The notes: generated by a model from the sequence alone, not told the origin. DNA of 64,000 nucleotides from Hymenobacter sp. H14-R3 (GCF_030063445.1 NZ_JASITD010000009.1:62001-126000), one strand, 5' to 3'; shown: positions 33,601 through 43,043, numbered from the stretch's first letter. Made by a program: numbers and translations.

Positions 33601-35052
33601 TTACACCGTGAGCGCGCTCACTACTTCACTGATTGCCAGCGTTTTCTCCTCGCCGGTTTTCATTATTTTAATCTTCGCCACGCCAGCGGCCAGCTCCTCG
33701 GGGCCCAGTACCAGCACCAGCGGAATGCCCTTGGCATCGGCGTACTTGAACTGCTTTTGCAGCTTGCTGGCATCGGGGTAGAGCTCGGCCGGGATGCCGG
33801 CGGCGCGCAGCTCGGCCAGCAGGGGCAGGGCGGCGCGGCCGCTGGCCACATCGAAGTGGGTGAGCAGCACGCGGGTGGGCGTTTCGCCGGTTTCGGTGAA
33901 TAGCGCCAGGCTTTCGAGGCAGTCGTAGAGGCGGTCGACGCCAAACGAGAAGCCCACGCCGCTCACGCCGGGCAGGCCAAACGCGCCGGTGAGGTTGTCG
34001 TAGCGGCCGCCGCCGCTCACGCTGCCCATGGCCACGTTGTTGATTTTGACCTCAAAAATGCAGCCCGTGTAGTAGCTCAGGCCGCGGGCCAGGGTGGGGT
34101 CAAACTCCAGCCGGTCAAACTGCCGGAAACCGCTGGCTTGCAGCAGGTCGCGCACCTCGGCCAGCTCGTTGAGGCCGCGGTAGTAGGCGGCATCCGCATC
34201 TTCGTCGTTGCTGGCGGCCGTGGGGCGCAGGCCGTCGGGCTCCACGCCGGCCGTTACGAAGCCCACCATCAGGCGCTCCAGCTTTTCGGGGTAGTCGCCC
34301 TGCACGCCCAGCAGGGCAAACAGCGTGTCGATGGTCGCATCCTGGAAGCCTTTGGCCAGCAGCTCCTTACGCACGCCATCGGGCCCTATTTTGTCGAGCT
34401 TGTCGATGGCCACGAACAGGTCGGTTTCCTTGCCCTCGCCGCCCAGCGCCTGGTAAATGTTGCGCAGCACCCCGCGGTGGTTGATTTTGATGGTGAAATC
34501 TTCCAGGCCCAAGCCGTTGAGCACCTGCGCCATCATAAGCACAATCTCGGCCTCGCAGAGCAGCGAATTGGTGCCCACCACATCGGCATCGCACTGGTAA
34601 AACTCGCGGTAGCGGCCGCGCTGGGGCTTGTCGGCGCGCCACACGGGCTGCATCTGGTAGCGCCGGAAGGGGAAGGTGAGCGTGCCGCGGTTCATGGCCA
34701 CGTAGCGGGCAAAGGGCACGGTGAGGTCGTAGCGCAGGCCCTTCTCGGCAATTTTGGGCAGCACGGCTTTGGGGCCGGCGTCGAGGTCTTCGGCCGTGAC
34801 GAGGGGCGTGATTTCGCCGCGGCGCTCCTTCACCAGGAAGTTGCCCGAGTTGAGGACTTTAAAGAGTAGCTGGTCGCCCTCGTCGCCGTACTTGCCAGTG
34901 AGCACCGACAGGTTTTCGAGCGTCGGGGTTTCGAGCGGGGCGTAGCCAAACGTTTCGAACGTGCGGCGGATAACGTTGAAAATGTGCTGGCGGCGCGCCA
35001 CCTGGGCGGGGCCAAAATCGCGGGTGCCTTGCGGAATGCTGGGTTTTTCCAT
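33601..35052 (-). CDS. hisS: Histidyl-tRNA synthetase
   Basis: This 483-residue class II synthetase charges tRNA-His. Motif 1 and 2 regions are clear (FETFGYAPLETPTLENLSVL, FPFRRYQMQPVWRADKPQRG, RYREFYQCDADVVG), as are the histidine-A motif LARGLSYYTGCIFE and motif 3 GVGFSFGVDRLYDCLE. The C-terminal anticodon-binding domain is complete. The ATG at 35052 (MEKPSIPQGTRDF) lies seven bases from a TACCTTTG box. Its own terminator follows. Confidence 0.95.
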   Translation of the reverse strand: MEKPSIPQGTRDFGPAQVARRQHIFNVIRRTFETFGYAPLETPTLENLSVLTGKYGDEGDQLLFKVLNSGNFLVKERRGEITPLVTAEDLDAGPKAVLPKIAEKGLRYDLTVPFARYVAMNRGTLTFPFRRYQMQPVWRADKPQRGRYREFYQCDADVVGTNSLLCEAEIVLMMAQVLNGLGLEDFTIKINHRGVLRNIYQALGGEGKETDLFVAIDKLDKIGPDGVRKELLAKGFQDATIDTLFALLGVQGDYPEKLERLMVGFVTAGVEPDGLRPTAASNDEDADAAYYRGLNELAEVRDLLQASGFRQFDRLEFDPTLARGLSYYTGCIFEVKINNVAMGSVSGGGRYDNLTGAFGLPGVSGVGFSFGVDRLYDCLESLALFTETGETPTRVLLTHFDVASGRAALPLLAELRAAGIPAELYPDASKLQKQFKYADAKGIPLVLVLGPEELAAGVAKIKIMKTGEEKTLAISEVVSALTV

Positions 35053-35059
35053 GTCGGCA

Positions 35060-35067
35060 CAAAGGTA
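35060..35067 (-). promoter_or_regulatory. -7 box immediately upstream of hisS
   Basis: TACCTTTG on the minus strand ends seven bases before the ATG at 35052. The upstream 30 bases show no TTG at -33. Confidence 0.5.
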
Positions 35068-35097
35068 AGGTGGTGGCCCGGGCACCGGGGCGGCTGG

Positions 35098-35363
35098 CTA
35101 CCGCGGCATGCTGGCCGCCGGCGTGCCCGCCCGGGTTCCGCTGGCTACGGCGTTTACCCCGGTGCCCTTGGGCATGCCAATGGCGCTGTGGGAGCGGCGG
35201 GCGCTGTCGGCAGCGGCGGCTTGGCGGCGGCCGGCTTCGGCTCTGGCGGGGGGCTGTGCCATCGGGCGTGCCGTCGGGTTTGTTGCCGCAGGCCGTGAGC
35301 AACCGCGCCGCGCCGGCTGATGCGGGCCAGGAATAAGACGCAGACAAGGAAAGAAGCTGCATG
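35098..35363 (-). pseudogene. Possible frameshifted small lipoprotein gene
   Basis: One minus-strand frame has a lipobox-like LLTACGNKPDGTPDGTA without a good hydrophobic region before it. A second frame, meeting it near a run of C at about 35238, continues ARAEAGRRQAAAADSARRSH and ends AGTPAASMPR at a TAG at 35098. Joined, they would make a short lipoprotein with a charged Ala-rich tail. Either the gene is decayed by one or more frameshifts, or a sequencing error is present. Low confidence. Confidence 0.35.
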
Positions 35364-35512
35364 AGCAACTGATGAAGAAGGGCCTTGCGGGCGAAAGGCC
35401 CGCCGCCGGGGGTATCCCGGTACCCGTTTGCTTGCCAATGGGCAATTGCGCCGCGGGCATGGCCATCGGCGCAGTCTTTGCGTATGCGGGCCTCCGCTTA
35501 TTCCATTTGCTC

Positions 35513-36379
35513 ATGCGTTTTTTCTATTATTCTCTGGCACTGGCGCTGGCGCTGGCCTGCGCCCGGCCCGCCGCCGCGCAAGCACCTCTCAATGACACTG
35601 TTGCTATTGATAAAGAGCAGTTTAACCTGTTTAACCCCACGCCGCGCAAGTACATGCGCCCCCTGGTGCCCGACCGCCCCGGCATCACCGAAAGCCCGTA
35701 CTCGGTAGATGCCGGCCACTTTCAGTACGAAACCGACGCGCTGCGCCTGCTGATGCGCCGCGAGGGCCCGGCCCACGGCCACGACTGGTACGCCAACCAC
35801 TTCCTGGCTAAAATCGGCCTCACCAACCGCACCGATTTTCAGGTGGCCCTCGACTCGTACACCTACTCGTATAACACCGACGATACCGACCCCAGCCAGG
35901 ACCAGCGCACGCGCGGCATCGGCGACGTAACGCTGCGCCTGAAGCACACCCTGGTGGGCGACGACAACAGCCGCTGGGCCCTGGGCCTCATTGGCTACGT
36001 GCAGCTGCCCAGCGGCGGCGCGGTGGGCGACGGTGGCTACGAGCCCGGCCTGGCCCTGCCCGTGGTGTACCAGTTTACCAAAGCCTGGAGCGCGGGCGGG
36101 CAGGTGGCCGCCAACTACTTCTTCGACCGCGAGCAAAGCCAGCACTACTTGCAGCTCACGCCCACGCTAACCACTGATTATCAGTTTAATAAGCTAGTGC
36201 AGGCCTTTGTGGAGCTGGTGGGCTACTGGGACGTGCGCCAGGCCTCGTGGCGCAGCTCCATTAACGTGGGCCCGCAGTTCGATGTAACTGATAACCTGCA
36301 AGTTGACTTCGGAGCCCACCTGCCCGTGACGCACTCCGTGGATAGGGAGTATTTTCTGGGCCTGACTTTCAGGAGGTGA
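35513..36379 (+). CDS. Outer-membrane beta-barrel, phenol MetA-pathway-like transporter family
   Basis: This 288-residue protein has a signal peptide (FYYSLALALALACARPAAA) and then a sequence of alternating beta strands. The pattern VPDRPGITESPYSVDAGHFQ, GIGDVTLRLKHTLVGDD, LGLIGYVQLPSGG and the final FGAHLPVTHSVDREYF resembles the family annotated as putative MetA-pathway of phenol degradation, which are outer-membrane channels of unclear substrate. I use the ATG at 35513; the longer frame from 35372 has no homologous N-terminus. It converges with the serine hydrolase gene over a shared hairpin. Confidence 0.75.
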   Translation: MRFFYYSLALALALACARPAAAQAPLNDTVAIDKEQFNLFNPTPRKYMRPLVPDRPGITESPYSVDAGHFQYETDALRLLMRREGPAHGHDWYANHFLAKIGLTNRTDFQVALDSYTYSYNTDDTDPSQDQRTRGIGDVTLRLKHTLVGDDNSRWALGLIGYVQLPSGGAVGDGGYEPGLALPVVYQFTKAWSAGGQVAANYFFDREQSQHYLQLTPTLTTDYQFNKLVQAFVELVGYWDVRQASWRSSINVGPQFDVTDNLQVDFGAHLPVTHSVDREYFLGLTFRR

Positions 36380-36453
36380 TAATGTAGGGTAAGCTTTAGC
36401 TTGCCGTTGTAGGCTGCGCGTGCTGGCGGCAAGCTAAAGCTTACCCCACATTA
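36380..36453. repeat. Inverted repeat filling the gap between converging stops
   Basis: Arms 36380-36406 and 36427-36453 match at 26 of 27 positions. The repeat begins at the base after the TGA of the beta-barrel gene and ends with the TAA of the serine hydrolase, so the gap between the two genes consists almost wholly of this hairpin. Confidence 0.93.
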
Positions 36454-37791
36454 CTCTTTCGTAAACACGTAGCTACCACCACCTTGCTTGAGCGTAAATG
36501 TTGGCTTGTCGGCGGCAAACTCGACCACAATACCCGCCTGCTCAAACTTGAACACGCCGGCGCCCACTGGCTCCAGCGGAAACGCGCTCTGGCCGGCAGC
36601 CTGCGATTGCAGACTGTTGCCGGCTCTGGTCATCGTGATTTTAAGGGGTAGCTGCGGGCTGGCGTAGGTGCCGGCGTAGCGGTAGAGGTCGGCGGGGGCG
36701 GGCACGTAGCCGGTGGCCGCAAAGTTGGGCAGCTGGTAGGGCTTGTTGAAGTAAATGGTGAGGGCCGCCGCCGCCACGTCGTTGATGGGGTAGGTGCCGC
36801 CGTTGCTGCACAGGGCCACGGCCAGCTTATCGGCGGGCAGGTAGTTGGCCGTGGCCCGAAAGCTGTCGATGCCGCCGTTGTGCCAGTACATAGTTTTCTC
36901 GTTGAAGGGCGCCACAAACAAGGCCCGGCCGTAGCCGTCGCGCACTTCCTGCATGGCTGCCAGGCTGCTGGCCGCAAGCAGCTTACCACCAAATAGCGCC
37001 TCCATAAAGCGGGTGAGGTCGGTGGGCGTGGCTACGATGGCCCCCGCGCCGCCGGGGATGCTCATGTCGCTTTCCGCGTCGGGCTGCCAGCCGGTGGGCG
37101 TGGGCTTGTAGGAGTGAGCCTCCTGTTTTTGGGCCGCTATTTTGCCGCCGTAGTAGGTGGCCTTCAGGCCGGCCCGGGCCACGATGCGCTTTTGCAAGGC
37201 CTGGGCGTAGGGCATTTTGGTAAGCTTCTCCACGATGTAGCCCAGCAGCACGAAGTTGGAGTTGCTGTACGCGCCCTTAGTGCCGGGGGCAAAGTCGGGA
37301 GCCGGCTGGGCCATAATGGCCAGCATCTCGGCCTGGGTTTTGGGCTGGGTCATGTAGCCCCCAAAAGCCGGGTCGTTGGTAAAGTTGTGGATGCCGCTGT
37401 GGTGGCTCAGCAGTTGGTCGATGGTGATGGTAGCCGCATTCGGAATCTGCGGGAAGAAGGTTGCCAGCTTGGTATCCAGCGTTAGCTTTTTCTCCTCGAT
37501 AAGCTGAAAAATGAGCACGCCCGTGAACACCTTCGTGATGGAGCCGATGCGGTAGCGGGTGGCGGCCGTGGCTGGGGTTTGGGTGGTGCCAGTGACCCGG
37601 GCCGCGCCAAAGGCGTGGCTGTATACCACCTTGCCCTCGTGCGCCAGGGCCAGGCTGCCCATCAGCTTGTTGTTGGCTGCCAGCGAGTTGAGCAGGCTGT
37701 CGAGCTTGGCGGTATTCAGGGTTTGGGCCGAGGTGGTGAGGGTACCGATACCCAGCAGGGCAGCGAGGGCGAGGGTAGAACGGTGCAACAT
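36451..37791 (-). CDS. Serine hydrolase, class C beta-lactamase / PBP4 family
   Basis: This 446-residue secreted protein has a signal peptide ending near TSAQ. The catalytic SxxK motif is in RIGSITKVFTGV and the YxN motif is in GAYSNSNFVLLG; an HNGG element near residue 290 can serve as the third motif. Family members include D-aminopeptidases, esterases and PBP4-like enzymes; the substrate cannot be decided. A C-terminal beta-rich lipocalin-like domain (KITMTRAGNSLQSQAAGQ) follows. Start at the ATG at 37791. The stop codon lies in the hairpin arm. Confidence 0.85.
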   Translation of the reverse strand: MLHRSTLALAALLGIGTLTTSAQTLNTAKLDSLLNSLAANNKLMGSLALAHEGKVVYSHAFGAARVTGTTQTPATAATRYRIGSITKVFTGVLIFQLIEEKKLTLDTKLATFFPQIPNAATITIDQLLSHHSGIHNFTNDPAFGGYMTQPKTQAEMLAIMAQPAPDFAPGTKGAYSNSNFVLLGYIVEKLTKMPYAQALQKRIVARAGLKATYYGGKIAAQKQEAHSYKPTPTGWQPDAESDMSIPGGAGAIVATPTDLTRFMEALFGGKLLAASSLAAMQEVRDGYGRALFVAPFNEKTMYWHNGGIDSFRATANYLPADKLAVALCSNGGTYPINDVAAAALTIYFNKPYQLPNFAATGYVPAPADLYRYAGTYASPQLPLKITMTRAGNSLQSQAAGQSAFPLEPVGAGVFKFEQAGIVVEFAADKPTFTLKQGGGSYVFTKE

Positions 37792-38076
37792 AACGAGTTG
37801 GGCGTGCGCAGGAAAGGGTGAAAGAATGGAACGGTAAGTAAATCTCCAGCTGCGCAAATTCATTACCAGTTAAGTACTAAATTTTGTCTATTCCTGAACA
37901 CTCAAAACACAACACCCCGCCCGCGCCCGCTGCCCTATAAGGTTTCGCGCCAGGCAGCGAGTGCAAACAGGATGCTGTATCTCGGGTTGTTGTAAGCTAA
38001 GTGTTGTTTATCAAGGTTTTAGGATAATTGCGCCGGCGAACCGGGGCACGACCAGCCAGGCGGTGCGTGTGCGCCG

Positions 38077-38913
38077 TTAGTTGCGGGCCAGGGTGGGGGG
38101 CGTGGCGGGTAGGTCGGCGCGGCTCATCACTACCAGCACCCGCGCACCGGCCTGGGCGCGGGCCAGCACCTTGCTATACACCTGCTGCTCGCGGTAGGCC
38201 AGCACGGCCGTGCTCAGCTCGCGCAACAGGGCGTGGGGGGAGCTGGCTGCGGCTTGGGGCGCAAACCAGTCGGCCGGGGCCTGCCACCACTTGGGGCTGC
38301 TGGCGAAATACTGGCGGTAGGTAGCGGCCAGCTCGGCCTCGTTGCGAATAACTTGCGCCGTGCCGGGCAAAAACTGCGCGCTATTGGCCAGCAGCTGCCG
38401 CATGGCTTGCCTGGTCTGGGCTGCCGAAGCGTTGGTGCGCACCTGGTAGCGCTGGGTTTCGCGCAGCAGGTAGTACAGTTTGAGGCGCTCGGGGGCAATG
38501 TGGGCTTGCAGGTAGGCATACTCGGCCAGTGGGTCGTCGAGGCGGGCGGTGGCTACGCGGTGCTGCCGAGCCAGGTAGCGGGCGTAGCCGGCGTCGCCAA
38601 ACTGCGCGATGGTGGCCGCCTCAGTGCTATCAACGCCACAATCGGGGTGCTCGTAAAAAACGACCGTGGGCTGGCAAGCGGCAAACGCCTGCCGCAGCTG
38701 GGCAAACTGGGCATCGGTGGCATCGTGCGAGCACACCGCGCCGAAGTAGGTGATGCTACCCCCGCCGGCCACACTGCGGGTGTAGTAGGCCGGTGCCAGC
38801 GCCGCCGCACGGTAGCTAACGACCTGAGCATAAGGAGCAGATGGCGCACTTGCTTGGGCAAAAACGGCGAGGGGCGACAGGGCCACGGCGAGCAACAAAG
38901 CAACAGTTTTCAT
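38077..38913 (-). CDS. Secreted TraB/GumN-like hypothetical protein
   Basis: This 278-residue protein has a signal peptide (KTVALLLAVALSPLAVFAQA). The body contains ITYFGAVCSHDATDAQFAQL and TVVFYEHPDCGVDSTEAATI, a spacing reminiscent of the TraB/PrgY/GumN or ChaN-like fold, in which a histidine and a glutamate are the functional residues. Similarity is at the pattern level only. The end (LARAQAGARVLVVMSRADLP) is not a known motif. Single gene on the minus strand downstream of the TonB receptor; about 210 bases of sequence without a gene precede the serine hydrolase. Confidence 0.6.
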   Translation of the reverse strand: MKTVALLLAVALSPLAVFAQASAPSAPYAQVVSYRAAALAPAYYTRSVAGGGSITYFGAVCSHDATDAQFAQLRQAFAACQPTVVFYEHPDCGVDSTEAATIAQFGDAGYARYLARQHRVATARLDDPLAEYAYLQAHIAPERLKLYYLLRETQRYQVRTNASAAQTRQAMRQLLANSAQFLPGTAQVIRNEAELAATYRQYFASSPKWWQAPADWFAPQAAASSPHALLRELSTAVLAYREQQVYSKVLARAQAGARVLVVMSRADLPATPPTLARN

Positions 38914-39002
38914 GCGATTGGGAGAAAAGAGTGAAAAAAGCAAAGGGTACTTAGCAAGGAGCAAGCAGCACGGTATGGTTTGCTCCGTTATTCATCGAAA
39001 AC

Positions 39003-41510
39003 CTAGCCGCCGAAGCCGCCGCCGCCGCTCGGGGCATTGTCGATGCGGCCTTCCTTGGCCTTGGTGGCCCCGATGTACCAGGTGAAGCCCAGCCAGGCCA
39101 CGCGCGTTTCATACTTGTTGTAGAGCGAGGTTTGCAGCTCGGGCGTGGCCAGCTCGGTGCGGCGCACCTGGGTGTTGAGCAGGTCGGATACGCGCAGCGT
39201 GAGGGCGGCGCGCTCGCTGAACAGGCGCTGGCGCAGGGCCAGGTCGAGGCCGCCGGTGGGCAGCTGGCGGCCCTGGGCGGTGAGTACCGTAGAGCGCACG
39301 TTGCCAGTTAGTTGCACATCGAGGCCCTTGCGGGGCGTGAAGCTGTTGGCCAGGCGGGCGGTGCCGGCCAGGGCCGCGCGGTTGGCCGCGTTGGCCGCGT
39401 TGGCGGCAATCTGGGAGCGGTAGAGGGAGCCGCTGGCCGACACGCGCCACCACTTGGTGAGGGGTTGGGCCCAGGTCATTTCGAGGCCCAGGCTGGTGGT
39501 GTTGCCCAGGTTGCGGAACGTTTCGGCCGTGACCACCCCCACGCCGGCCGTGCGCGTGGCCAGGGTATCCACGAAGCGCAGGCGCTGGATGGCCTGCTGC
39601 GTGAAGCGCGCAAACACGGTGCTCGTGATGCTGGCCCCGTTCTTCAAATTCAGCTGGTGGCCCAGCTCGATGTTATGGCTGAATTCGGGCAGCAGGCCGG
39701 GGTTGCCCTGGCGGTACGCGCGCGGGTCCTGGTAGAGCTGCAAGGGCAATTGCTGCATAAAATCGGGCCGGTTCAGCCGCCGGGCGTAGCTGAATTGCAG
39801 GCGGCTCTGGCCGGGCTCCTTGGCTAGCTCCTTCGCCACGGTAGCCGAAGGGAAAAAGCTGAGGTACTGCCGGTTAACGCTGGCCCGGCCATCAGTGAGG
39901 CTGCCGTTGATAAACGTGGCCTCGCTGCGCACCCCGCCCTGCGCGCTCCAGCCGTGGGCCAGCTGCCGCGCATACGTAGCGTAGGCGGCCGGCAGCACCT
40001 GGTTGAATTGGTAGTCAAACGAGCGGTTCGGGTCGCGCCGATACTCCCCGTTGCTGTCGGCGGTGGGTGCCAGCAGCGTGGTGCTGCCGGTGTTGTGGCT
40101 GGCCTGCATTTTGAGGCCGGTTTCGAGCTTGCCCTTGCTGTCGGCGCTGGGCAGGGTATAGTCAATCTGCCCAAAATAAATCTGGGCCTGCACCGCCTGG
40201 TCTTGCCGGAAGCCACCCAGCCCCGAGCCACTCAGCGCCTGGGCCACCGGCACGGTGGCATCAATGAGCACCGCCCCGCCGCTGGCGGTTAGCTCGCGGC
40301 CCTGGTGCGCCTCCCAGGTGCGGCGGTAATCGGCTGAGGTTTCCAGCACTTTCACCTGCACGTCGGACGTTTGCCGACCCTGCTGCACCACGGGGGCAGG
40401 CGCGCCCGCCGGCTGCTGGGTCAGGGTCTGATTGATGGTTTCGCGCTCGCGCTGGTACTGCGGGTTCACGTTCAGGCTCAGGGTCTGCTCCGGGTTCAGG
40501 TCGTAGGTCAGGCCCAGGCTGAAGTCGTGGTTCTGGTTGCGCTGGCTGCCCTGGCCCGCCTGTGTCGTAAACAGCGCGCCGCCGTCGGGCAGCTGGGCGG
40601 TTTGGGCGCTGGTGCTGCGGCTGCGGTAGGTCTGGTCGCGGCCGTCGTAGCCCAGGTTCCAGGTGGCCTTATGGTGGTGCCGGCTCAGGCTGAGGCTGGG
40701 GGCGTATTTCTCGCGGGAGCCCACTACCAGGGCGGCCTGGCCGTTCCAGCCCTCCTTCTTGTTCTTTTTGGTGATGATGTTGATGACGCCCGCCCCGCTG
40801 GCATCGTACTTGGCCGAGGGGTTGGTCATCACCTCTATCTGGGATATTTGCGAGGCCGGAATCTGGTCTAGCCGCGGCCCCGGCCCGCCGTTGCTGGTGC
40901 CGGCGGGCTTGCCATCAATAAGAATGGTAAGGTTGCTGGAGCCGCGCAGGCTCACGGTGCCACTGGCATCTACGGCCACCGAGGGCACGTTTTCGAGCAC
41001 GTTCACGGCCGTGCCGCCCACGCTGCTCAGGTCCTTCTCCACGTTGATAATCGTTTTGCCCAGCTCCTGCTGCACCACGGCCTTCTGGCCCGTCACGGTC
41101 ACCTCGCCCAGCTGCTGGGTGGCCGGCCGCAGCTTTAAATTACCCAGGGCCACAACTGCCTGGCTCACGGGCACTTGCACGGCGCGCAGCAGCGGCTGGT
41201 AGCCCAGCGCCAGCACCCGCAGCCGGTAGGCACCGGCCGGTACCTGGGGCAGCTCAAACGTGCCGGCCAGCGTGGTTTGGCCGCTGGCTACCAGGCTGGT
41301 GTCGCCGGCCCCGGTGCGGCGCAGCAGCACCGTGGCAAAGGCCAGCGGTTCGGCCTTGGCGCCGCCATCTACGGCGGTGCCGCTGACGGTGGCGCGGCTG
41401 GTAAGCGTAGCCGCCGGGCCCGTTTGGGCGCGGCCGGCCAGGGGCAGCGTCAAGAGCAGGCCAATGCTGGCGGCAACGGGTAGCGAGTTGATGTTCAGAG
41501 AGTAATGCAT
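39003..41510 (-). CDS. TonB-dependent outer-membrane receptor-like protein
   Basis: This 835-residue protein has a signal peptide (ASIGLLLTLPLAGRAQ), an N-terminal carboxypeptidase-regulatory-like domain (FATVLLRRTG, AGTFELPQVPAGAYRLRVLA), and a TonB plug (VVQQELGKTIINVEKDLSSV, VPSVAVDASGTVSLRGSSN, IEVMTNPSAKYDASGAGVIN, IITKKNKK). The remaining 600 residues form the beta-barrel, of the outer-membrane-beta-barrel-3 type, ending VAWLGFTWYIG and a Gly-rich tail. It probably imports a ligand across the outer membrane using the TonB/ExbBD system; the ligand is unknown and no SusD partner is adjacent. The ATG at 41510 gives a normal signal peptide. Confidence 0.87.
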   Translation of the reverse strand: MHYSLNINSLPVAASIGLLLTLPLAGRAQTGPAATLTSRATVSGTAVDGGAKAEPLAFATVLLRRTGAGDTSLVASGQTTLAGTFELPQVPAGAYRLRVLALGYQPLLRAVQVPVSQAVVALGNLKLRPATQQLGEVTVTGQKAVVQQELGKTIINVEKDLSSVGGTAVNVLENVPSVAVDASGTVSLRGSSNLTILIDGKPAGTSNGGPGPRLDQIPASQISQIEVMTNPSAKYDASGAGVINIITKKNKKEGWNGQAALVVGSREKYAPSLSLSRHHHKATWNLGYDGRDQTYRSRSTSAQTAQLPDGGALFTTQAGQGSQRNQNHDFSLGLTYDLNPEQTLSLNVNPQYQRERETINQTLTQQPAGAPAPVVQQGRQTSDVQVKVLETSADYRRTWEAHQGRELTASGGAVLIDATVPVAQALSGSGLGGFRQDQAVQAQIYFGQIDYTLPSADSKGKLETGLKMQASHNTGSTTLLAPTADSNGEYRRDPNRSFDYQFNQVLPAAYATYARQLAHGWSAQGGVRSEATFINGSLTDGRASVNRQYLSFFPSATVAKELAKEPGQSRLQFSYARRLNRPDFMQQLPLQLYQDPRAYRQGNPGLLPEFSHNIELGHQLNLKNGASITSTVFARFTQQAIQRLRFVDTLATRTAGVGVVTAETFRNLGNTTSLGLEMTWAQPLTKWWRVSASGSLYRSQIAANAANAANRAALAGTARLANSFTPRKGLDVQLTGNVRSTVLTAQGRQLPTGGLDLALRQRLFSERAALTLRVSDLLNTQVRRTELATPELQTSLYNKYETRVAWLGFTWYIGATKAKEGRIDNAPSGGGGFGG

Positions 41511-41651
41511 GGCGGTGGCGCGAAAAGAAGCGTTCGGTTTAGGCATGGCGATTCCGTTCCCAGCCGGCCGCAGTTCCGGTGGGGGAGAGGAGTCGGTGCC
41601 CGGTGCAAGGGCAGGCAGGTGCACCGGGGCGAAAAAGTGGGCTGACCAGCG

Positions 41652-41694
41652 GGCTGGTCGAAAGACCCGGCCGCTAGGCCGGGGCGAACCAGCC
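41652..41694. repeat. Nested perfect hairpin upstream of the TonB receptor
   Basis: GGCTGGT and ACCAGCC enclose CCCGGCC and GGCCGGG with a four-base loop (GCTA). It lies about 140-190 bases before the receptor start at 41510 on the minus strand, so it could be an mRNA leader structure or a factor-independent terminator of an upstream transcript. Confidence 0.5.
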
Positions 41695-42235
41695 GCCCGG
41701 TTGGCGGCCAGCAGCTACCCCCGGCGCGCCGCAGCTAGGCGCGGCCAGGTTGTGGGTAGTGAGGTGGTACTTGGCTTTTGATAGAACAAACTTACAACAG
41801 GTACTTTGTTTCGCATAGTACTGTTTCAATTATTTTTCATAATCTGCGTTTTCAGCGCTCAGAAAGGCATTTTAAGTTGAAACTTTTTTTGAATAAGGTC
41901 GGCCAGGCAGCCTTTCAAGCCCCTGATTCACTGCGAGTACCTGGCGCTGGCCCAAACGTTACACCGGCCCCCACCTTGCTGCATTACCAAATTGCGTCGT
42001 TGCGCCCCGCCAGTGCGGGGCACCCGGCCAGCAGATGTGCGCCGCGCCCCAAGAGTTGCCCAGGGAGAAATGAAATGGCCGTAGTCAAGCTTTGTTAGGC
42101 TCCGCCACTGCGCCGGTGGGCTGCGTAGTGGCACCTGCCACCGTTATTTGCCCGTTCCAAGGCCACAGGCTTCGGTATCTCCGCAAAATTCAGCAGCACG
42201 CCGGGTAAGACTGGCTTTTTATAATGCAATAGACT
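41695..42235. other. Non-coding region between the TonB receptor and a lipoprotein gene
   Basis: About 540 bases without a supported gene. The stretch 41770-41900 is A/T-rich and likely holds promoters for one or both flanking genes. The part from 41940 to 42130 has a few short frames with no recognisable features. Confidence 0.55.
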
Positions 42236-42874
42236 ATGAATCAAGTAACTAGCCTCCGGGCGGATTCCCCGTTGCTGCGCAAGTACCCGCTAGCTGGCCG
42301 CTGGGTAGTGGGAGGCTGGCTGCTGCTGGCTGGCTGCCACGGCGCGCCCGCAACAGAATCGGCCCCCGCCCCTGGGGGCCTGCCAGCTAAGCTGGTACCA
42401 ACGGTGCTGCGCGTAACGCGCCACTTTGCGGATGAGCTGGCGCAAGGCACCCAGTTCAGGGCGGCCGATGCGCCCCGCTACGCCGATTCGCTGCTCCACT
42501 TCAGCGCCACCAGCCATTTCTACCTAAGCCTGCCTGGCTGCTTGGTAGAGAGCACCTTAATGCCCGATAAAACCCTGGACTTCGTGTTTGTTTGGATGCC
42601 GTTTCGGCCGCCGGGGTCCCACCCGGCTTTGGATAGGTCGCGGCCCAACCCCGACCGGCTGCTGCGGCTGGGGGAACTGCGCCGCGCGTTTGGCCCCGGC
42701 AAAATCGACAGCACCCCGGTACTGACCAAAGAAACGTTTACGCGCTCGTACCCGGTGACTTTTCGTTACCAGCCCACGCCAGAAAGCCGCCCGGTACTAC
42801 TAAGCGCCGCCATGCCCACCGCCGCGTACGCCGATTCGGCCTGGGTGAATAGCATTAGCCTGAATGGCTTATAA
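42236..42874 (+). CDS. Hypothetical lipoprotein
   Basis: This 212-residue protein has a long charged start (MNQVTSLRADSPLLRKYPLA), a hydrophobic stretch and a lipobox LLAGC near residue 34, so it is probably lipidated and in the periplasm or outer membrane. The mature part contains no motif I recognise. The stop at 42874 is followed by a small ATGATAAC/GTTATCAT hairpin. Weak evidence for function; the reading frame itself is credible. Confidence 0.65.
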   Translation: MNQVTSLRADSPLLRKYPLAGRWVVGGWLLLAGCHGAPATESAPAPGGLPAKLVPTVLRVTRHFADELAQGTQFRAADAPRYADSLLHFSATSHFYLSLPGCLVESTLMPDKTLDFVFVWMPFRPPGSHPALDRSRPNPDRLLRLGELRRAFGPGKIDSTPVLTKETFTRSYPVTFRYQPTPESRPVLLSAAMPTAAYADSAWVNSISLNGL

Positions 42875-43043
42875 ATATATGATAACCAACTAGTTATCAT
42901 AAAAAACCCTTTTGCCAGCGGCCGCTAAGGCACCTGAAACCACGCCCCGCGCTGGTCGGCGTTAGGGAGCCCGCGCGGCCGTCAGCTTATCGCCCAGCAC
43001 GTCTTCCCCACGCCCTTGAGCCTGCCCGGCCGCCACGACCCGT

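Noticed and set aside
33292..33903. 203-residue plus-strand frame overlapping hisS
   Set aside because: Much of it is antisense to hisS and the rest has no recognisable sequence.
41778..42098. 106-residue plus-strand frame in the TonB/lipoprotein gap
   Set aside because: No motif, no signal, starts in an A/T-rich promoter-like region.
42877..42902. ATGATAAC...GTTATCAT hairpin as a terminator
   Set aside because: No T-run follows on either strand in the right place; too short to call.
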